The notes beneath the pieces were generated by a model. That model saw nothing but the letters and a program-made list of their open reading frames with translations, searched no databases and was not told where the DNA came from. Below, piece by piece: positions 35,103 to 44,928 of a stretch of DNA of 64,000 bases. Positions within the stretch are counted from its first letter, which is position 1, and the number at the start of each line of letters is the position of its first letter. The position numbers and the translations under genes are program-made. The DNA is from Myroides odoratimimus (GTDB lineage: Bacteria > Bacteroidota > Bacteroidia > Flavobacteriales > Flavobacteriaceae): the NCBI RefSeq assembly GCF_030326305.1, contig NZ_JACAKB010000004.1, forward strand, positions 76,667 through 140,666. The letters are read 5' to 3'.

Positions 35103-37442
35103 ATGAAAAAATTAATATTATCAGCTACAGTAGCTTTCACAGTTTTAACAACTTCAAATATATACGCTCAACAAGGATTCGGAACTAATACACCAGATAG
35201 ATCATCTGCTGTAGAGATCGTTTCAGGTAAACGTGGTTTATTGATTCCTAGATTAGAGTTAAAAGATACTAAAATAGCTTCTCCAGTTTCAAAGCCAGCT
35301 AATGCATTATTTGTTTATAATACTGCTACAGCAGGAGATGTAACTCCAGGATTTTACTACTGGGAAACAGCAGATCAAAATGATGAGACTAAAGGTAGAT
35401 GGGTACGTTTTGTATCATCTAACTCAGGAAGTGCTGTAACAGTTTCTCCAGGAGAGAATGTAACTGTGAAAGATACTAAAATTGGACACGATACAAATTA
35501 TGAGGTTAGTGTAAAAGGAGGAACTGCTCCTAACCAAGTGTTAGTGACTAAAAAGAAGGGTGATACATTTGTTACAGAATGGGTTAACCCAGAGGAATTT
35601 GCTAGTACAGCAGTTGTTGGTGTAAATGGTATTGAAACTAGTGTGAAAGATGGTAAAGTACATGTTGGATTAGGTGGTAATTTATCAAAAGCTACTGAAA
35701 TCAAGACTACAAAAGATAATACATTAGCTATTTCAGGTTTAGAAACTCTAGTAGGCAAAGATGCTACTACAGGAAATAAATTTGATGCTACTACACAAAA
35801 CATTGTAGTAATGGGATCTGACGGTATCTTAAAGAATGTATCTGCTAAGGATTTAATGGAAGATGCTATTAAAAATGGTGCTATAGACGGAAAAGCATTA
35901 ACATCTAAATCAATCGTAATTGATGAGAACGGTAAGGAATCTCTTTTAAAAGATGTGAATATCGAGATTAAAGGAGGAGATAAGGATGGACAAATCTTAG
36001 TAACGACTCCTAAATTAGATGATAAAGGACAACCAATTGTTGAAAATGGAAAAACTGTTTATGAAACAAAATGGGTTGATGCAGCAGGAAATACAGTAAA
36101 GTCTGGTCAAGGTATTACAGTTAAAGATGACAACACTGTTAACTTAGGAGGTAAGATTAAAAATGATGGTACTACACCAGGTGCTATTATTGACTTAACA
36201 GATACTAAGGGTGATAAAGCGGGTGATATTGCTATTAAAGGATTAGAAGAGCTAGTAGGTAAAGAAGCTACTACTGGAAATAAATTAGATTCAGGAAGTG
36301 ACAAACTTGTTATCGCAGATAAAGATGGTGTATTAAAACAAACTTCTGCTAAGAACTTAATTGAAGATGCTGTAGATAAAGGAGGGTTAACTGCTAAAAC
36401 ATTAACTACTGATGGTAAAATTGTTATTGGTGATTCTCAATCTTCTGAACTAAAAAATGCTGTTTTAGTGGATACTAAACTAAGTATTAAAGAAGGAAGT
36501 ATTACATCTACAGAGATTCTTGATGGTACAATAGCAAATGTTGACTTAGGCAATGGAGCTGTAACTTCAGATAAAATGACAGCAGGCGTAGCTGATAAAG
36601 ATGGTAAAATTAAAAATGCGGATAAGGGAATGATTCCTGTAGCAGGAGATAATGGAACAGTAACTTACCAACAAATAACAGGAGAGTTGTTAAATGGTAA
36701 AGCATTAACATCAGGTTCTATTTCTGTATTTGGTGGAGAGAAATCTTTATTAGATGCAACTAGAATTGATATTACAGGAGGAAGTAAAGAAGGTCAAGTA
36801 TTAGTGACTTCTAATGAGCCTTTGAAAGATGAAAATAATCAACCTGTAGTTGATAAGAGTGGTAATCCTGTTTACGTAACAAAATGGGTTGAAGCATCTG
36901 CTTTAGGAAATACAGTTAAGTCAGGACAGGGTATTACAGTTAAATCTGATAATACAGTGAATTTAGGTGGTGAAATAACAGAGCTAACTAAATTAGATTT
37001 AACAGGAAATGGCTCATTAGCGATTACAGGATTAGATACTCCTACTGATAAAAATACTGTTTTAGAAAATGTAAAAATCGGAACAGATGGTAAGTTGTAT
37101 GCTGTAAGCAAATCTGAATCTACAGGAAGTATTACTATAACTAACGAAGGTGATATTAATATCGCAGGAGATACTAATTACTCTATTAATCAAGAAGAAG
37201 TGGTAATCGAAGTTACTTTAGGGGCTACAGATACTAATTTAAAATTACCAACTCCAAGCGGTGTAGAAGGACAAACTATTAGTGTGAAAATTGCTAATAC
37301 AAATGAAAATCACAATGGTTATTTAAATATTGTTCAAGAGAATGATACAGTAAGTAATCGTTTAGCTTATGGAGCTATGCCATTCCAAGGATGGATTATC
37401 AAGTCTAATGGAACGAAATGGATCGTTGTTGGACGTAACTAA
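35103..37442 (+). CDS. Secreted fibre-like repeat protein 2 (779 aa)
   Basis: Signal peptide MKKLILSATVAFTVLTTSNIYAQ, then head QGFGTNTPDRSSAVEI...RGLLIPRL and TPGFYYWE, the same head as in proteins 1 and 3. Two modules with KALTS..., LLKD/LLDA..., WVDAAGN/WVEASALGN and TVKSGQGITVK are repeated about 269 residues apart. VLKQTSAKNLIEDAV is shared word for word with protein 1. The last 90 residues (GATDTNLKLPTPSGVEG, MPFQGWIIKSNGTKWIVV) match the end domain of protein 1. It starts 25 bp after the stop of gene 1, in one operon. Confidence 0.85.
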   Translation: MKKLILSATVAFTVLTTSNIYAQQGFGTNTPDRSSAVEIVSGKRGLLIPRLELKDTKIASPVSKPANALFVYNTATAGDVTPGFYYWETADQNDETKGRWVRFVSSNSGSAVTVSPGENVTVKDTKIGHDTNYEVSVKGGTAPNQVLVTKKKGDTFVTEWVNPEEFASTAVVGVNGIETSVKDGKVHVGLGGNLSKATEIKTTKDNTLAISGLETLVGKDATTGNKFDATTQNIVVMGSDGILKNVSAKDLMEDAIKNGAIDGKALTSKSIVIDENGKESLLKDVNIEIKGGDKDGQILVTTPKLDDKGQPIVENGKTVYETKWVDAAGNTVKSGQGITVKDDNTVNLGGKIKNDGTTPGAIIDLTDTKGDKAGDIAIKGLEELVGKEATTGNKLDSGSDKLVIADKDGVLKQTSAKNLIEDAVDKGGLTAKTLTTDGKIVIGDSQSSELKNAVLVDTKLSIKEGSITSTEILDGTIANVDLGNGAVTSDKMTAGVADKDGKIKNADKGMIPVAGDNGTVTYQQITGELLNGKALTSGSISVFGGEKSLLDATRIDITGGSKEGQVLVTSNEPLKDENNQPVVDKSGNPVYVTKWVEASALGNTVKSGQGITVKSDNTVNLGGEITELTKLDLTGNGSLAITGLDTPTDKNTVLENVKIGTDGKLYAVSKSESTGSITITNEGDINIAGDTNYSINQEEVVIEVTLGATDTNLKLPTPSGVEGQTISVKIANTNENHNGYLNIVQENDTVSNRLAYGAMPFQGWIIKSNGTKWIVVGRN

Positions 37443-37463
37443 TAAAAAAATAGAATACAAAAG

Positions 37464-39323
37464 ATGAAAAAGACATACATAGGATTTGCCGGACTTAGTT
37501 TATTGCTTTTATTAGGAACTCAAACCGTTCAAGCACAACAAGGATTCGGAACAGACAACCCACATAGATCAGCAGCAGTAGATATACAATCCTCAAAAAG
37601 AGGATTGTTGATACCACGTGTGGATTTAAAATCAACTATTGATAAAGAGACTATCGTTAGTCCAGCTCAATCATTGATGGTATATAATCAAGCAACTACA
37701 ACAGTTGGAACTAATGATGTTACTCCAGGTTATTACTACTGGGATATAGATCGTTGGGCTCGTTTTGCTAAACAATCTGATATTACTGCTATTACTTTAG
37801 CAGGTGATGTAACTGGGCCAACTAATGCAACCGTAGTAGGTAAAATACAAGGTGTAGAAGTATCCAAAAATAACCCAACTGCTAATCAGGTGTTGACTTT
37901 AGTAAATGAGGTATGGACACCAACAACTATTACATCAAGCTTGATTTCTGATGCAAAAGGAATTACAGGTACTGGGATTACTGTAGGAGGTACAGATAAT
38001 GGAGCAGGATCAGTATTAAAAGAGGTAACTCTTTCGATTACACACGGTGCAGCTAATCAAGTGATGGTAACAAATGCTGATGGAAATGGAACTACTTGGG
38101 TAGATCAAAAAGATATCGTTAAAGCTAACGAAACAGTTACTACTATTAAAGAAGGAACAAATATTACTGTAACTAAAGCTGCAGATTCTCATGAGTACAC
38201 TTTAGATGTTCCAACAGCTACTAAAGATGTAGCAGGTGTAGTAAAAGCAGGTGAAGGATTAAATGTAGATGGTACTGGTAACCTAACAGTTAACTATGAA
38301 ACTGCTAAAGAAAAATTAGCTAAAGGAAATGTTACTTCTAATTCAATTGTTGTTAATGATGATAAAGGAAGTGTAGGTTCTACATTCAAAGATGTTTCTT
38401 TAGAAATAAAAGCGGGTAATAATGGGCAAGTAATGGTTACTAAAGAAGGTAAAGCTACTTGGGTAGCACAATCTGAAATAGTTCCTACAACTACTAATGA
38501 TATAAAAACTGAAGGAACAAATATTGTGACAACAGTTAACAATCAAAAAGCAGAATTAACTTTAGCAGGTGATGTAGTCCTTAAAGGGGGTAAAACAGTT
38601 GTAGGTGGTATTCAAGGTAGGCCTGTAAGTGAAACTAAACCAGCTGCTGGACAAACTTTAGTTTATAATACAACTACAAATACTTGGGAACCAGGTACAC
38701 CAAATGTAGGAGTTGACAACGTTACTGATGGTAAGGATTTAACTGCTGCAGATGGAGATGCTGCAACAATTGAAGTTGTAAATGGTGGATTAAAAGCTGT
38801 ATTAGTTGAGACAAGTTTAAGAGTAAAAGAAGAATCAATTACTTCTAAAGAAATTAAAAATGGTACTATTAAACCAGAGGATGTTGCTAAAGCTGGTAAT
38901 AATCAAGTTTTAGTTACTGATGGTTCTGGTGTTCCAGCTTGGAAAAATCAAAATAAAGTAGCTCCTCAGTTCTTCTATATGCCAGCAGTTATTTTTGATA
39001 CAAAAGCAAAAGGAACTGGTTTAGTAAGAGATTTATATCAAGAGTATGTAAATCAATTTACAGGAGGTGAAAGTGGTTCTTATGATATTGCTCATGGTGC
39101 AGGTGGATATACGATGCCTTATACAGGAGGAGTAGTGGGGAGTGATGGTGCTCCAGCAGATATAGCTGTGTTTGATAGAGGAGAGCTTTATTACTATGTG
39201 ACTTATTATGACACAAAAGTATTTAAAAATCTTAAGATAGATAAAGATGGTAAGCTTACTTATGACATCGTTGGTAATGCGACACCTGCTTCTTATATGA
39301 ATATCGTTTTTGTAATCAAATAA
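37464..39323 (+). CDS. Secreted fibre-like repeat protein 3 (619 aa) with a different tip domain
   Basis: Signal peptide MKKTYIGFAGLSLLLLLGTQTVQAQ, head QGFGTDNPHRSAAVDIQSSKRGLLIPRV and TPGYYYWDIDRW as in proteins 1 and 2. The shaft contains tail-fibre-type phrases (ITLAGDVTGPTNATVVGKIQG; EESITSKEIKNGTIKPEDV). The last ~130 residues differ from proteins 1 and 2: a globular-looking domain with PQFFYMPAVIFDT, GTGLVRDLYQEYVNQF, PADIAVFDRGELYYYVTYYD and ASYMNIVFVIK. This end domain recurs in flavobacterial proteins as far as I recall. It lies 21 bp after gene 2. A tip or cap role is inference. Confidence 0.83.
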   Translation: MKKTYIGFAGLSLLLLLGTQTVQAQQGFGTDNPHRSAAVDIQSSKRGLLIPRVDLKSTIDKETIVSPAQSLMVYNQATTTVGTNDVTPGYYYWDIDRWARFAKQSDITAITLAGDVTGPTNATVVGKIQGVEVSKNNPTANQVLTLVNEVWTPTTITSSLISDAKGITGTGITVGGTDNGAGSVLKEVTLSITHGAANQVMVTNADGNGTTWVDQKDIVKANETVTTIKEGTNITVTKAADSHEYTLDVPTATKDVAGVVKAGEGLNVDGTGNLTVNYETAKEKLAKGNVTSNSIVVNDDKGSVGSTFKDVSLEIKAGNNGQVMVTKEGKATWVAQSEIVPTTTNDIKTEGTNIVTTVNNQKAELTLAGDVVLKGGKTVVGGIQGRPVSETKPAAGQTLVYNTTTNTWEPGTPNVGVDNVTDGKDLTAADGDAATIEVVNGGLKAVLVETSLRVKEESITSKEIKNGTIKPEDVAKAGNNQVLVTDGSGVPAWKNQNKVAPQFFYMPAVIFDTKAKGTGLVRDLYQEYVNQFTGGESGSYDIAHGAGGYTMPYTGGVVGSDGAPADIAVFDRGELYYYVTYYDTKVFKNLKIDKDGKLTYDIVGNATPASYMNIVFVIK

Positions 39324-39390
39324 CGAAAAAATAGTTAGGTATCTTTAGCTTAAGATACTTATTAAACTAAATTATAATTACAAATATAAT

Positions 39391-42300
39391 ATGATATATA
39401 AAATTATAAATAAGATAACAGTCAAAGTAGTACTTGCTCTAAGCCTAGTCTTAGGGGTAAGTACCACTATGTTGGCAGATGGTTCTAGAAATTTATACCC
39501 TAGTGGTGTGAGTGGACATCGTGCTATGTTATTAGGAAAAGGATATGATTCACCTGAAGCAATACCATTTCCTAATGAAGGAGCACATTATGTATATGCT
39601 AAAGTAGGTGAAACTATCACAATGGCATCTTCAGCTCAGGGTTTTTCAGGAAGAAACGATGAAAATAAAATTGTTTTGTATTCCCCAACAGGAGGGATAG
39701 TAGTTGAAAATGAGAAAGATGGGAGGATATCTAATCGAGATGATGAATTAGGAGGGCCTAGATTAAAAAACAATAATAACTCAGGAAGCTATACTCCTAT
39801 ATATTATAAAGTCACAGTTGAAGGAATATATCGTGTAGAGTTTACATCTAGAAGAACTAGCCAACCTGGTCCTGTATTACAGGCAGATAATTCATGGAAA
39901 CAAGAGAATGATGCTGCTATTAGAGCTTGGGATGTATCAGTTATTAATGAAAATAATACAAAGTTTATTGATGGTAGAGTTTATACGACAAATTTAAATT
40001 TTACTAACGGAAACTTCAATGGTGAATATGCAAATGTTTCTTTTCAAGGGAAGTTTTTTGTTCGTACCAATGATGGGTTTACATATAGAGTGACTCATAA
40101 GGGGTCTTCAGGTATTGTATGGGCATTTTTTGTTAATAATAATGGTTTCTATGACGCTAAAACAAAGAATTCTTTGTATAAAAGTATGAATAGTCAGGCT
40201 AGTCAGGTTAGAAATCAAATCCACAATCCTAATAATCCAGATGATGATAGTAATATTACCCATAAGATCTACTATACATTACCAGCAAAAGATATGCCTA
40301 ATAAGGCAAAAGTTGCTATTAATAGTACCTCTTATGGTTTGACTACATGGTTAAATCCTACAGTAATAGAGCCAGAAGTATCTAATGTGAAGATAGTAGG
40401 TGCTGAAGGGACAGTAGGTATTTTTGGACATAAAGGTGGGTATATAGAATTTGATGCTCCTGTAAGTGGACAACAGTTTACGATTGATATCATAAATAAT
40501 GGGTCTGTATTTAAAAGATTAGAAGGAAATACTAAGGAAGGACACAATAAAATTTATTGGGATGGAGTAGGAACAAATGGACAAAAATTAAAAGGTGTAG
40601 TTCCGGTTGATCTAAATGTACAATTACAAGGTGCCGAAGTTCACTTCCCTTTCTTTGATATGGAATATAATATAGGAGGTATAGCAATAGAATTATTAGA
40701 TTACCATAATTATAGTAATGTACTATCAGATTTAGTATTTTGGGATGATAGTGATATACCTGATGTTAAAAGTAGATATGGAGCAAACGTTTCGCCTAAA
40801 AATAATAGTCATTTAGAACCTGGAAATAAGGGAATTAGTAGTAATATTAATGGACATAAGTGGGGTGAAGGAGGTTCTGGAGCTAGTAATACATTTGGTG
40901 ATAAAAAATCAATGGATACTTGGACATTCAGAGTTGGAAATAAAAAAGAGATTAAGACAGAGGTTGTTATAAAAGAGGCAGACCTTTATACGAATATTAC
41001 TTATAAAGTAGGTGGAACTGGTAAAGGACATAAAGGAGATACAGTAGATTATGTAGTGACAGCAGGTAATAAAGGACCTTCTGATATTATAGCAGATGCT
41101 AGTAAAGGAATTCATGGTGCTCCTTTTACATTTACAGTACCTCCAGGAGTGGATGTAATCAATCCAAAAGGAGTAAAAGCAACTTTTAAATGTGCAAATG
41201 GAAATGCTAAAGAATCAGTAGCACTTACTTATGATCCTCTAACGCGTACATTCCGTTCAGAATTACAAATACCTAATGGATGTAAAGTTGAGTATAAAAT
41301 CACAGGAGTGTTAAATGGTATGACAGGATCAATGATTGCTGAATCAACCATTATGAGACCTGCTGATGTTTCTGATCCAGATGCAACAAATGGAGACCCA
41401 AATGTGAAACCAACGAATCCACATTATGAATGCTATAATAATGATTCAGGTAATTTACCTGGTGGAAGTGGATCGATAGGATGTAACAATATCAATGAAG
41501 TTGTCTTTATGGCACTTGGTGAGTGTGTAGATAAGATATTGTATTTTGAAGATTTTGATCGTGGATATTGGAATGTGAATTCTGGAAGAACGGATTGGAC
41601 TCAACGAGCTTCTATTAGTATAGGAGCAAATGGAGAGATATTAAAAAATCAAGATGGTTCGATAAAAAGACAAGGTCCTAGAGGAGGAGCAACTGCATCT
41701 TATCTTTTTGCACCTGGTGTTAACGATCGTCGTTATGCAGGCGCAAACGGAAATCCTCATAGTGAAACTATCTCTGTAGCACGTATCAAAAATGGATATT
41801 ATTCTGTAAATCCTCCTGGGTATGTACAGATGGGTATCCCTACAACAGATTCTTGGCATGAAGGAATATGGGTAGAGAATGCACCAAGTAATGATCCAAC
41901 TAAACCAGATAGTAATTTTGACTGGACTCCAGCTTGGGATAATGCTAAAGCGATAAGAGATATGTCTGGAGCAGTAAATGGTTCTGCATTCTTAGTAAGA
42001 GGAGCTGCTTCAGCTGAGCAAAGTATTAAACCGTTTTATGAGTTTGAATTAGCAGAAAAAATAGAGAAAGACAGAGTTTATACTTTAGATATCTATTCTT
42101 ATGTGACTTACCATGATAAAGATTATATGATCATGGATGTGTTAGATAAAGAGACTGGTCATATCTATGCATCAGTTCCATTGAAGTATGGAGGTGTTGG
42201 ATTGCCAGAAGGAGCTAAACCAGAAGGATTTAGTTTAGGATGGGTGCCACTAACTGCTAGTTTTACATTTGCTGATGCTGAATGTGTAGATGTTTTAGGT

Positions 42301-43572
42301 AAAGATGTGAAAATTGCTATTCGAGGAAGTCAGGATAGAGCTTTAAAAACAGGAAAAGGTTTTGGACATACTCTGATAGATAATATCACATTCTCTAAGC
42401 GTATTCAAGATCCAAGTTGTGGAATCCATGTCTCTAATATTACTTGTGCAGATGAGTGTTATCAAGACATCGTAGGTAAAGGTTTTGGATGGTTTTATAG
42501 AGCTGGAGCTAAACCAGGAGGTAGTAATGTAGTTGAGAAGTTTGAACAACCTGCTACAGATGGAGGATTTGTTGTAGATATTTATCGATTAGACAATTCT
42601 TTTAATATGGTTATTAATGGAGTATCTCTTTATAAAGAAGAATTAGAGTTTGAAACAGGCCATGAAAATAGAAATGTGCGTTTTAAGTCTGATGGAAAAA
42701 GATTTGGAGAGACAGGAACTAGTGCTGTTTGGAATGTAAATAAAAATCCTAATAATAAGGAGAATGATAATACACATATTGATCTGAATGATCGATTTAA
42801 TAATCCTTCACCAGTTATCCGTGTTAATATTGATAAATGGGGGAATGTAACATTATGGGGAAAAAGAACTACGGATGCTTCGTTAGAAGAATTGGAAGTG
42901 TATGATCGATATAATGGAGATGTAGCAGTACCGTTGCAAGTAGTACATTGGATTTCAGAAGGAACAGGTGCAAATATCAATAAAGTAGATGTAACTCAAA
43001 ATGTAATTGGTCAAACGATGATGTATGGTTTTGGTTATGGTCAACAGCAAAAAGAGTGTGAAACTTGTACTATAGAGAAAGAAGGAGTGTTTACAGATGA
43101 GAGTAAAGATGGATATGCACAAGTAGGAGAAACAATCTTATATACTTTCGATGTGAAAAATGCAGGTGATATGGATATAGTGGATATTGAGATTATTGAC
43201 CCATTGTTTGGATTCACCATTAAGCTGGATGAACGTACTCATCTGCCATTACAAGAGGGAGTGATTTTCTCAGGGGATAATAACAATAATGGTATTTTAA
43301 ATAGAAATGAGACTTGGACGTTCACAGTATCTTATAAAGTAACAGAAGTTGATGTATTCGAAACGAAAGGGGTTTACAACCGTGCAACTGTAACAGGAGT
43401 AGGTAGATTGTCTAAATCAACACGTAATGTTAAGGAACTTTCAACAGATCCAACACCATATAAAGAAGGTGACGAAGGATGGGATGCTACTAAAGAATTT
43501 CATACTTATGTACCTTTAAAAGGGAATGGATTATTGATAACGAATCCTATGATTTATCAAAAAGTGAGATAA
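39391..43572 (+). CDS. Giant secreted protein with DUF11-like domains (1393 aa)
   Basis: Signal peptide in residues 1-30 (VLALSLVLGVSTTMLA), then a large N-terminal region (NLYPSGVSGHRAMLL, HYVYAKVGETITMASSAQG, YYKVTVEGIYRVEF) that is a conserved flavobacterial surface-protein type. DUF11-like beta domains lie at about 528-690 (YTNITYKVGG...GDTVDYVVTAGNKGPSD) and 1238-1350 (GETILYTFDVKNAGDMDIVDIEI). It ends GLLITNPMIYQKVR with no visible T9SS type A or B domain. The next gene, 55 bp on after a strong hairpin, carries a type B domain. Surface location is inferred from the signal peptide and domain types. Confidence 0.82.
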   Translation: MIYKIINKITVKVVLALSLVLGVSTTMLADGSRNLYPSGVSGHRAMLLGKGYDSPEAIPFPNEGAHYVYAKVGETITMASSAQGFSGRNDENKIVLYSPTGGIVVENEKDGRISNRDDELGGPRLKNNNNSGSYTPIYYKVTVEGIYRVEFTSRRTSQPGPVLQADNSWKQENDAAIRAWDVSVINENNTKFIDGRVYTTNLNFTNGNFNGEYANVSFQGKFFVRTNDGFTYRVTHKGSSGIVWAFFVNNNGFYDAKTKNSLYKSMNSQASQVRNQIHNPNNPDDDSNITHKIYYTLPAKDMPNKAKVAINSTSYGLTTWLNPTVIEPEVSNVKIVGAEGTVGIFGHKGGYIEFDAPVSGQQFTIDIINNGSVFKRLEGNTKEGHNKIYWDGVGTNGQKLKGVVPVDLNVQLQGAEVHFPFFDMEYNIGGIAIELLDYHNYSNVLSDLVFWDDSDIPDVKSRYGANVSPKNNSHLEPGNKGISSNINGHKWGEGGSGASNTFGDKKSMDTWTFRVGNKKEIKTEVVIKEADLYTNITYKVGGTGKGHKGDTVDYVVTAGNKGPSDIIADASKGIHGAPFTFTVPPGVDVINPKGVKATFKCANGNAKESVALTYDPLTRTFRSELQIPNGCKVEYKITGVLNGMTGSMIAESTIMRPADVSDPDATNGDPNVKPTNPHYECYNNDSGNLPGGSGSIGCNNINEVVFMALGECVDKILYFEDFDRGYWNVNSGRTDWTQRASISIGANGEILKNQDGSIKRQGPRGGATASYLFAPGVNDRRYAGANGNPHSETISVARIKNGYYSVNPPGYVQMGIPTTDSWHEGIWVENAPSNDPTKPDSNFDWTPAWDNAKAIRDMSGAVNGSAFLVRGAASAEQSIKPFYEFELAEKIEKDRVYTLDIYSYVTYHDKDYMIMDVLDKETGHIYASVPLKYGGVGLPEGAKPEGFSLGWVPLTASFTFADAECVDVLGKDVKIAIRGSQDRALKTGKGFGHTLIDNITFSKRIQDPSCGIHVSNITCADECYQDIVGKGFGWFYRAGAKPGGSNVVEKFEQPATDGGFVVDIYRLDNSFNMVINGVSLYKEELEFETGHENRNVRFKSDGKRFGETGTSAVWNVNKNPNNKENDNTHIDLNDRFNNPSPVIRVNIDKWGNVTLWGKRTTDASLEELEVYDRYNGDVAVPLQVVHWISEGTGANINKVDVTQNVIGQTMMYGFGYGQQQKECETCTIEKEGVFTDESKDGYAQVGETILYTFDVKNAGDMDIVDIEIIDPLFGFTIKLDERTHLPLQEGVIFSGDNNNNGILNRNETWTFTVSYKVTEVDVFETKGVYNRATVTGVGRLSKSTRNVKELSTDPTPYKEGDEGWDATKEFHTYVPLKGNGLLITNPMIYQKVR

Positions 43573-43582
43573 TAGAATAATA

Positions 43583-43609
43583 ACTGTGCTAGTTTCACAC
43601 TAGCACAGT
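43583..43609 (+). other. Intergenic hairpin without T run between the giant protein and the T9SS type B gene
   Basis: A perfect 11-bp stem ACTGTGCTAGT / ACTAGCACAGT (43583-43593, 43599-43609) with a TTCAC loop. The following bases are not a T run, so it is not a standard terminator; it may stabilise or divide the transcript. Confidence 0.7.
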
Positions 43610-43627
43610 ATTTAAAAACTGAAAACT

Positions 43628-44920
43628 ATGCAATCAAAAAAAATATATAAATCAGTTGCCTTATTAGGTTTAGCATTGCCAGCTACAGTAGTAGCACAGC
43701 AAGCTAAGAAAGACCAAGTAATGGTAAACCAAGGAAAGATTTCAGTAGCAGAAGGTGGTGTAATGTCTACTATCTATGATTTTGATAATACAAAAGAAGG
43801 GTATGTAAAGAATGATGGGACGGTTTATTACTACAGCAACTTTAACAATGACAATATTTACGATCACAGCACTAACGCCAAAGGTTCTAAAGCTGTGTTC
43901 ACTCCTTTTGAAGAAGCAAAAGGAGCTCAGCATATCACAGGAAGCCAACCTTCTAATTTCTTTGATGTAGTACTAGACAACTCTACTAAAGACATGGCCT
44001 TTGACTTAAAGAATGAGGCTAACGTAAGAGGTAGTGTAGACTTTAAAGATGGTATTATTAAGGTAGACTCATTAGCAGGGATGCTAACCTTTCACCAAGG
44101 GGCGAAAGCACTTAAGCCTACAGATAGAAGCCATGCAGAAGGATATGTAGAGAAGATAGGTAATGAGGAGTTTCAATATCCTAAAGGAGATAAAGGACTA
44201 TACCGTTATGCTAGAATCACTGCTCCAGATCATGTAAAGGATGCGTATGAAGGAAAGTATAACTTAGATGATAAGAACTTCTTTAGAGCGCGTAATGCTA
44301 AGTCAGGAGTGATTAACTTACTGGATGAGCGCGAGTACTGGACAGTAGATAAAGGAAGTGATAATAGTAAAGGAGACATCATGCTGACGTTAAGTTGGGA
44401 TGAGCGTACGACACCTAAAGAGTTATTAGTAAACCCAGAGAAAGAATTACACATTGTACGTTGGGATGCTAAACAACAACTTTGGGTAGACGAAGGTGGA
44501 GTAGTAGATTTAGAGAAGAAAGAGATTACTACACCTACGAGTGTGAAGGGGTACGGATTCTTTACATTAGCTACTGTGAATACAGACCTAATCTTAGACG
44601 GAGATATCGTTATTTATAACCTTGTTTCTCCTGATGGAGACGGTAAGAATGATTACTTTATCATAGATAATATCAATAGATTCCCTAATAATACAGTAGA
44701 GATTTATAACCGTTGGGGAGTTAAGGTATATGATACGAAGAGTTATGACAGTGCAGGTAATGTGTTTAGAGGATACTCTGATGGACGTGTTACTGTAAAT
44801 AAAGGTGAGAAGTTACCTACAGGTACTTATTTCTACATCGTGAGTTATGAGTATAAAGACGCTAGCGGTTCGCGTATGATTAAGAAATCGGGTTACCTAC
44901 ATTTAGAAAGCAATAAGTAA
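43628..44920 (+). CDS. T9SS type B sorting-domain protein, set 1
   Basis: A 430-residue protein. Signal peptide MQSKKIYKSVALLGLALPATVVAQ. Residues 30-320 are beta-rich with repeating Asn/Gly patterns (GYVKNDGTVYYYSNFNND). Residues of about 330-430 are the gliding-motility-associated type B C-terminal domain: NLVSPDGDGKNDYFIIDNI, VEIYNRWGVKVYD, LPTGTYFYIV and KKSGYLHL. Such domains direct export through T9SS and depend on a PorP/SprF partner, which is encoded 8 bp downstream. Compared with SprB-type adhesins it is very short, so it may serve as an anchor for another protein and not as the adhesin itself. Confidence 0.9.
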   Translation: MQSKKIYKSVALLGLALPATVVAQQAKKDQVMVNQGKISVAEGGVMSTIYDFDNTKEGYVKNDGTVYYYSNFNNDNIYDHSTNAKGSKAVFTPFEEAKGAQHITGSQPSNFFDVVLDNSTKDMAFDLKNEANVRGSVDFKDGIIKVDSLAGMLTFHQGAKALKPTDRSHAEGYVEKIGNEEFQYPKGDKGLYRYARITAPDHVKDAYEGKYNLDDKNFFRARNAKSGVINLLDEREYWTVDKGSDNSKGDIMLTLSWDERTTPKELLVNPEKELHIVRWDAKQQLWVDEGGVVDLEKKEITTPTSVKGYGFFTLATVNTDLILDGDIVIYNLVSPDGDGKNDYFIIDNINRFPNNTVEIYNRWGVKVYDTKSYDSAGNVFRGYSDGRVTVNKGEKLPTGTYFYIVSYEYKDASGSRMIKKSGYLHLESNK

Positions 44921-44928
44921 GAGAATAC

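Noticed and set aside
31187-39323. Prophage or phage tail module
   Set aside because: Shaft phrases resemble tail fibres, but there are no capsid, terminase, portal, integrase or baseplate genes, and every fibre-like protein has a signal peptide.
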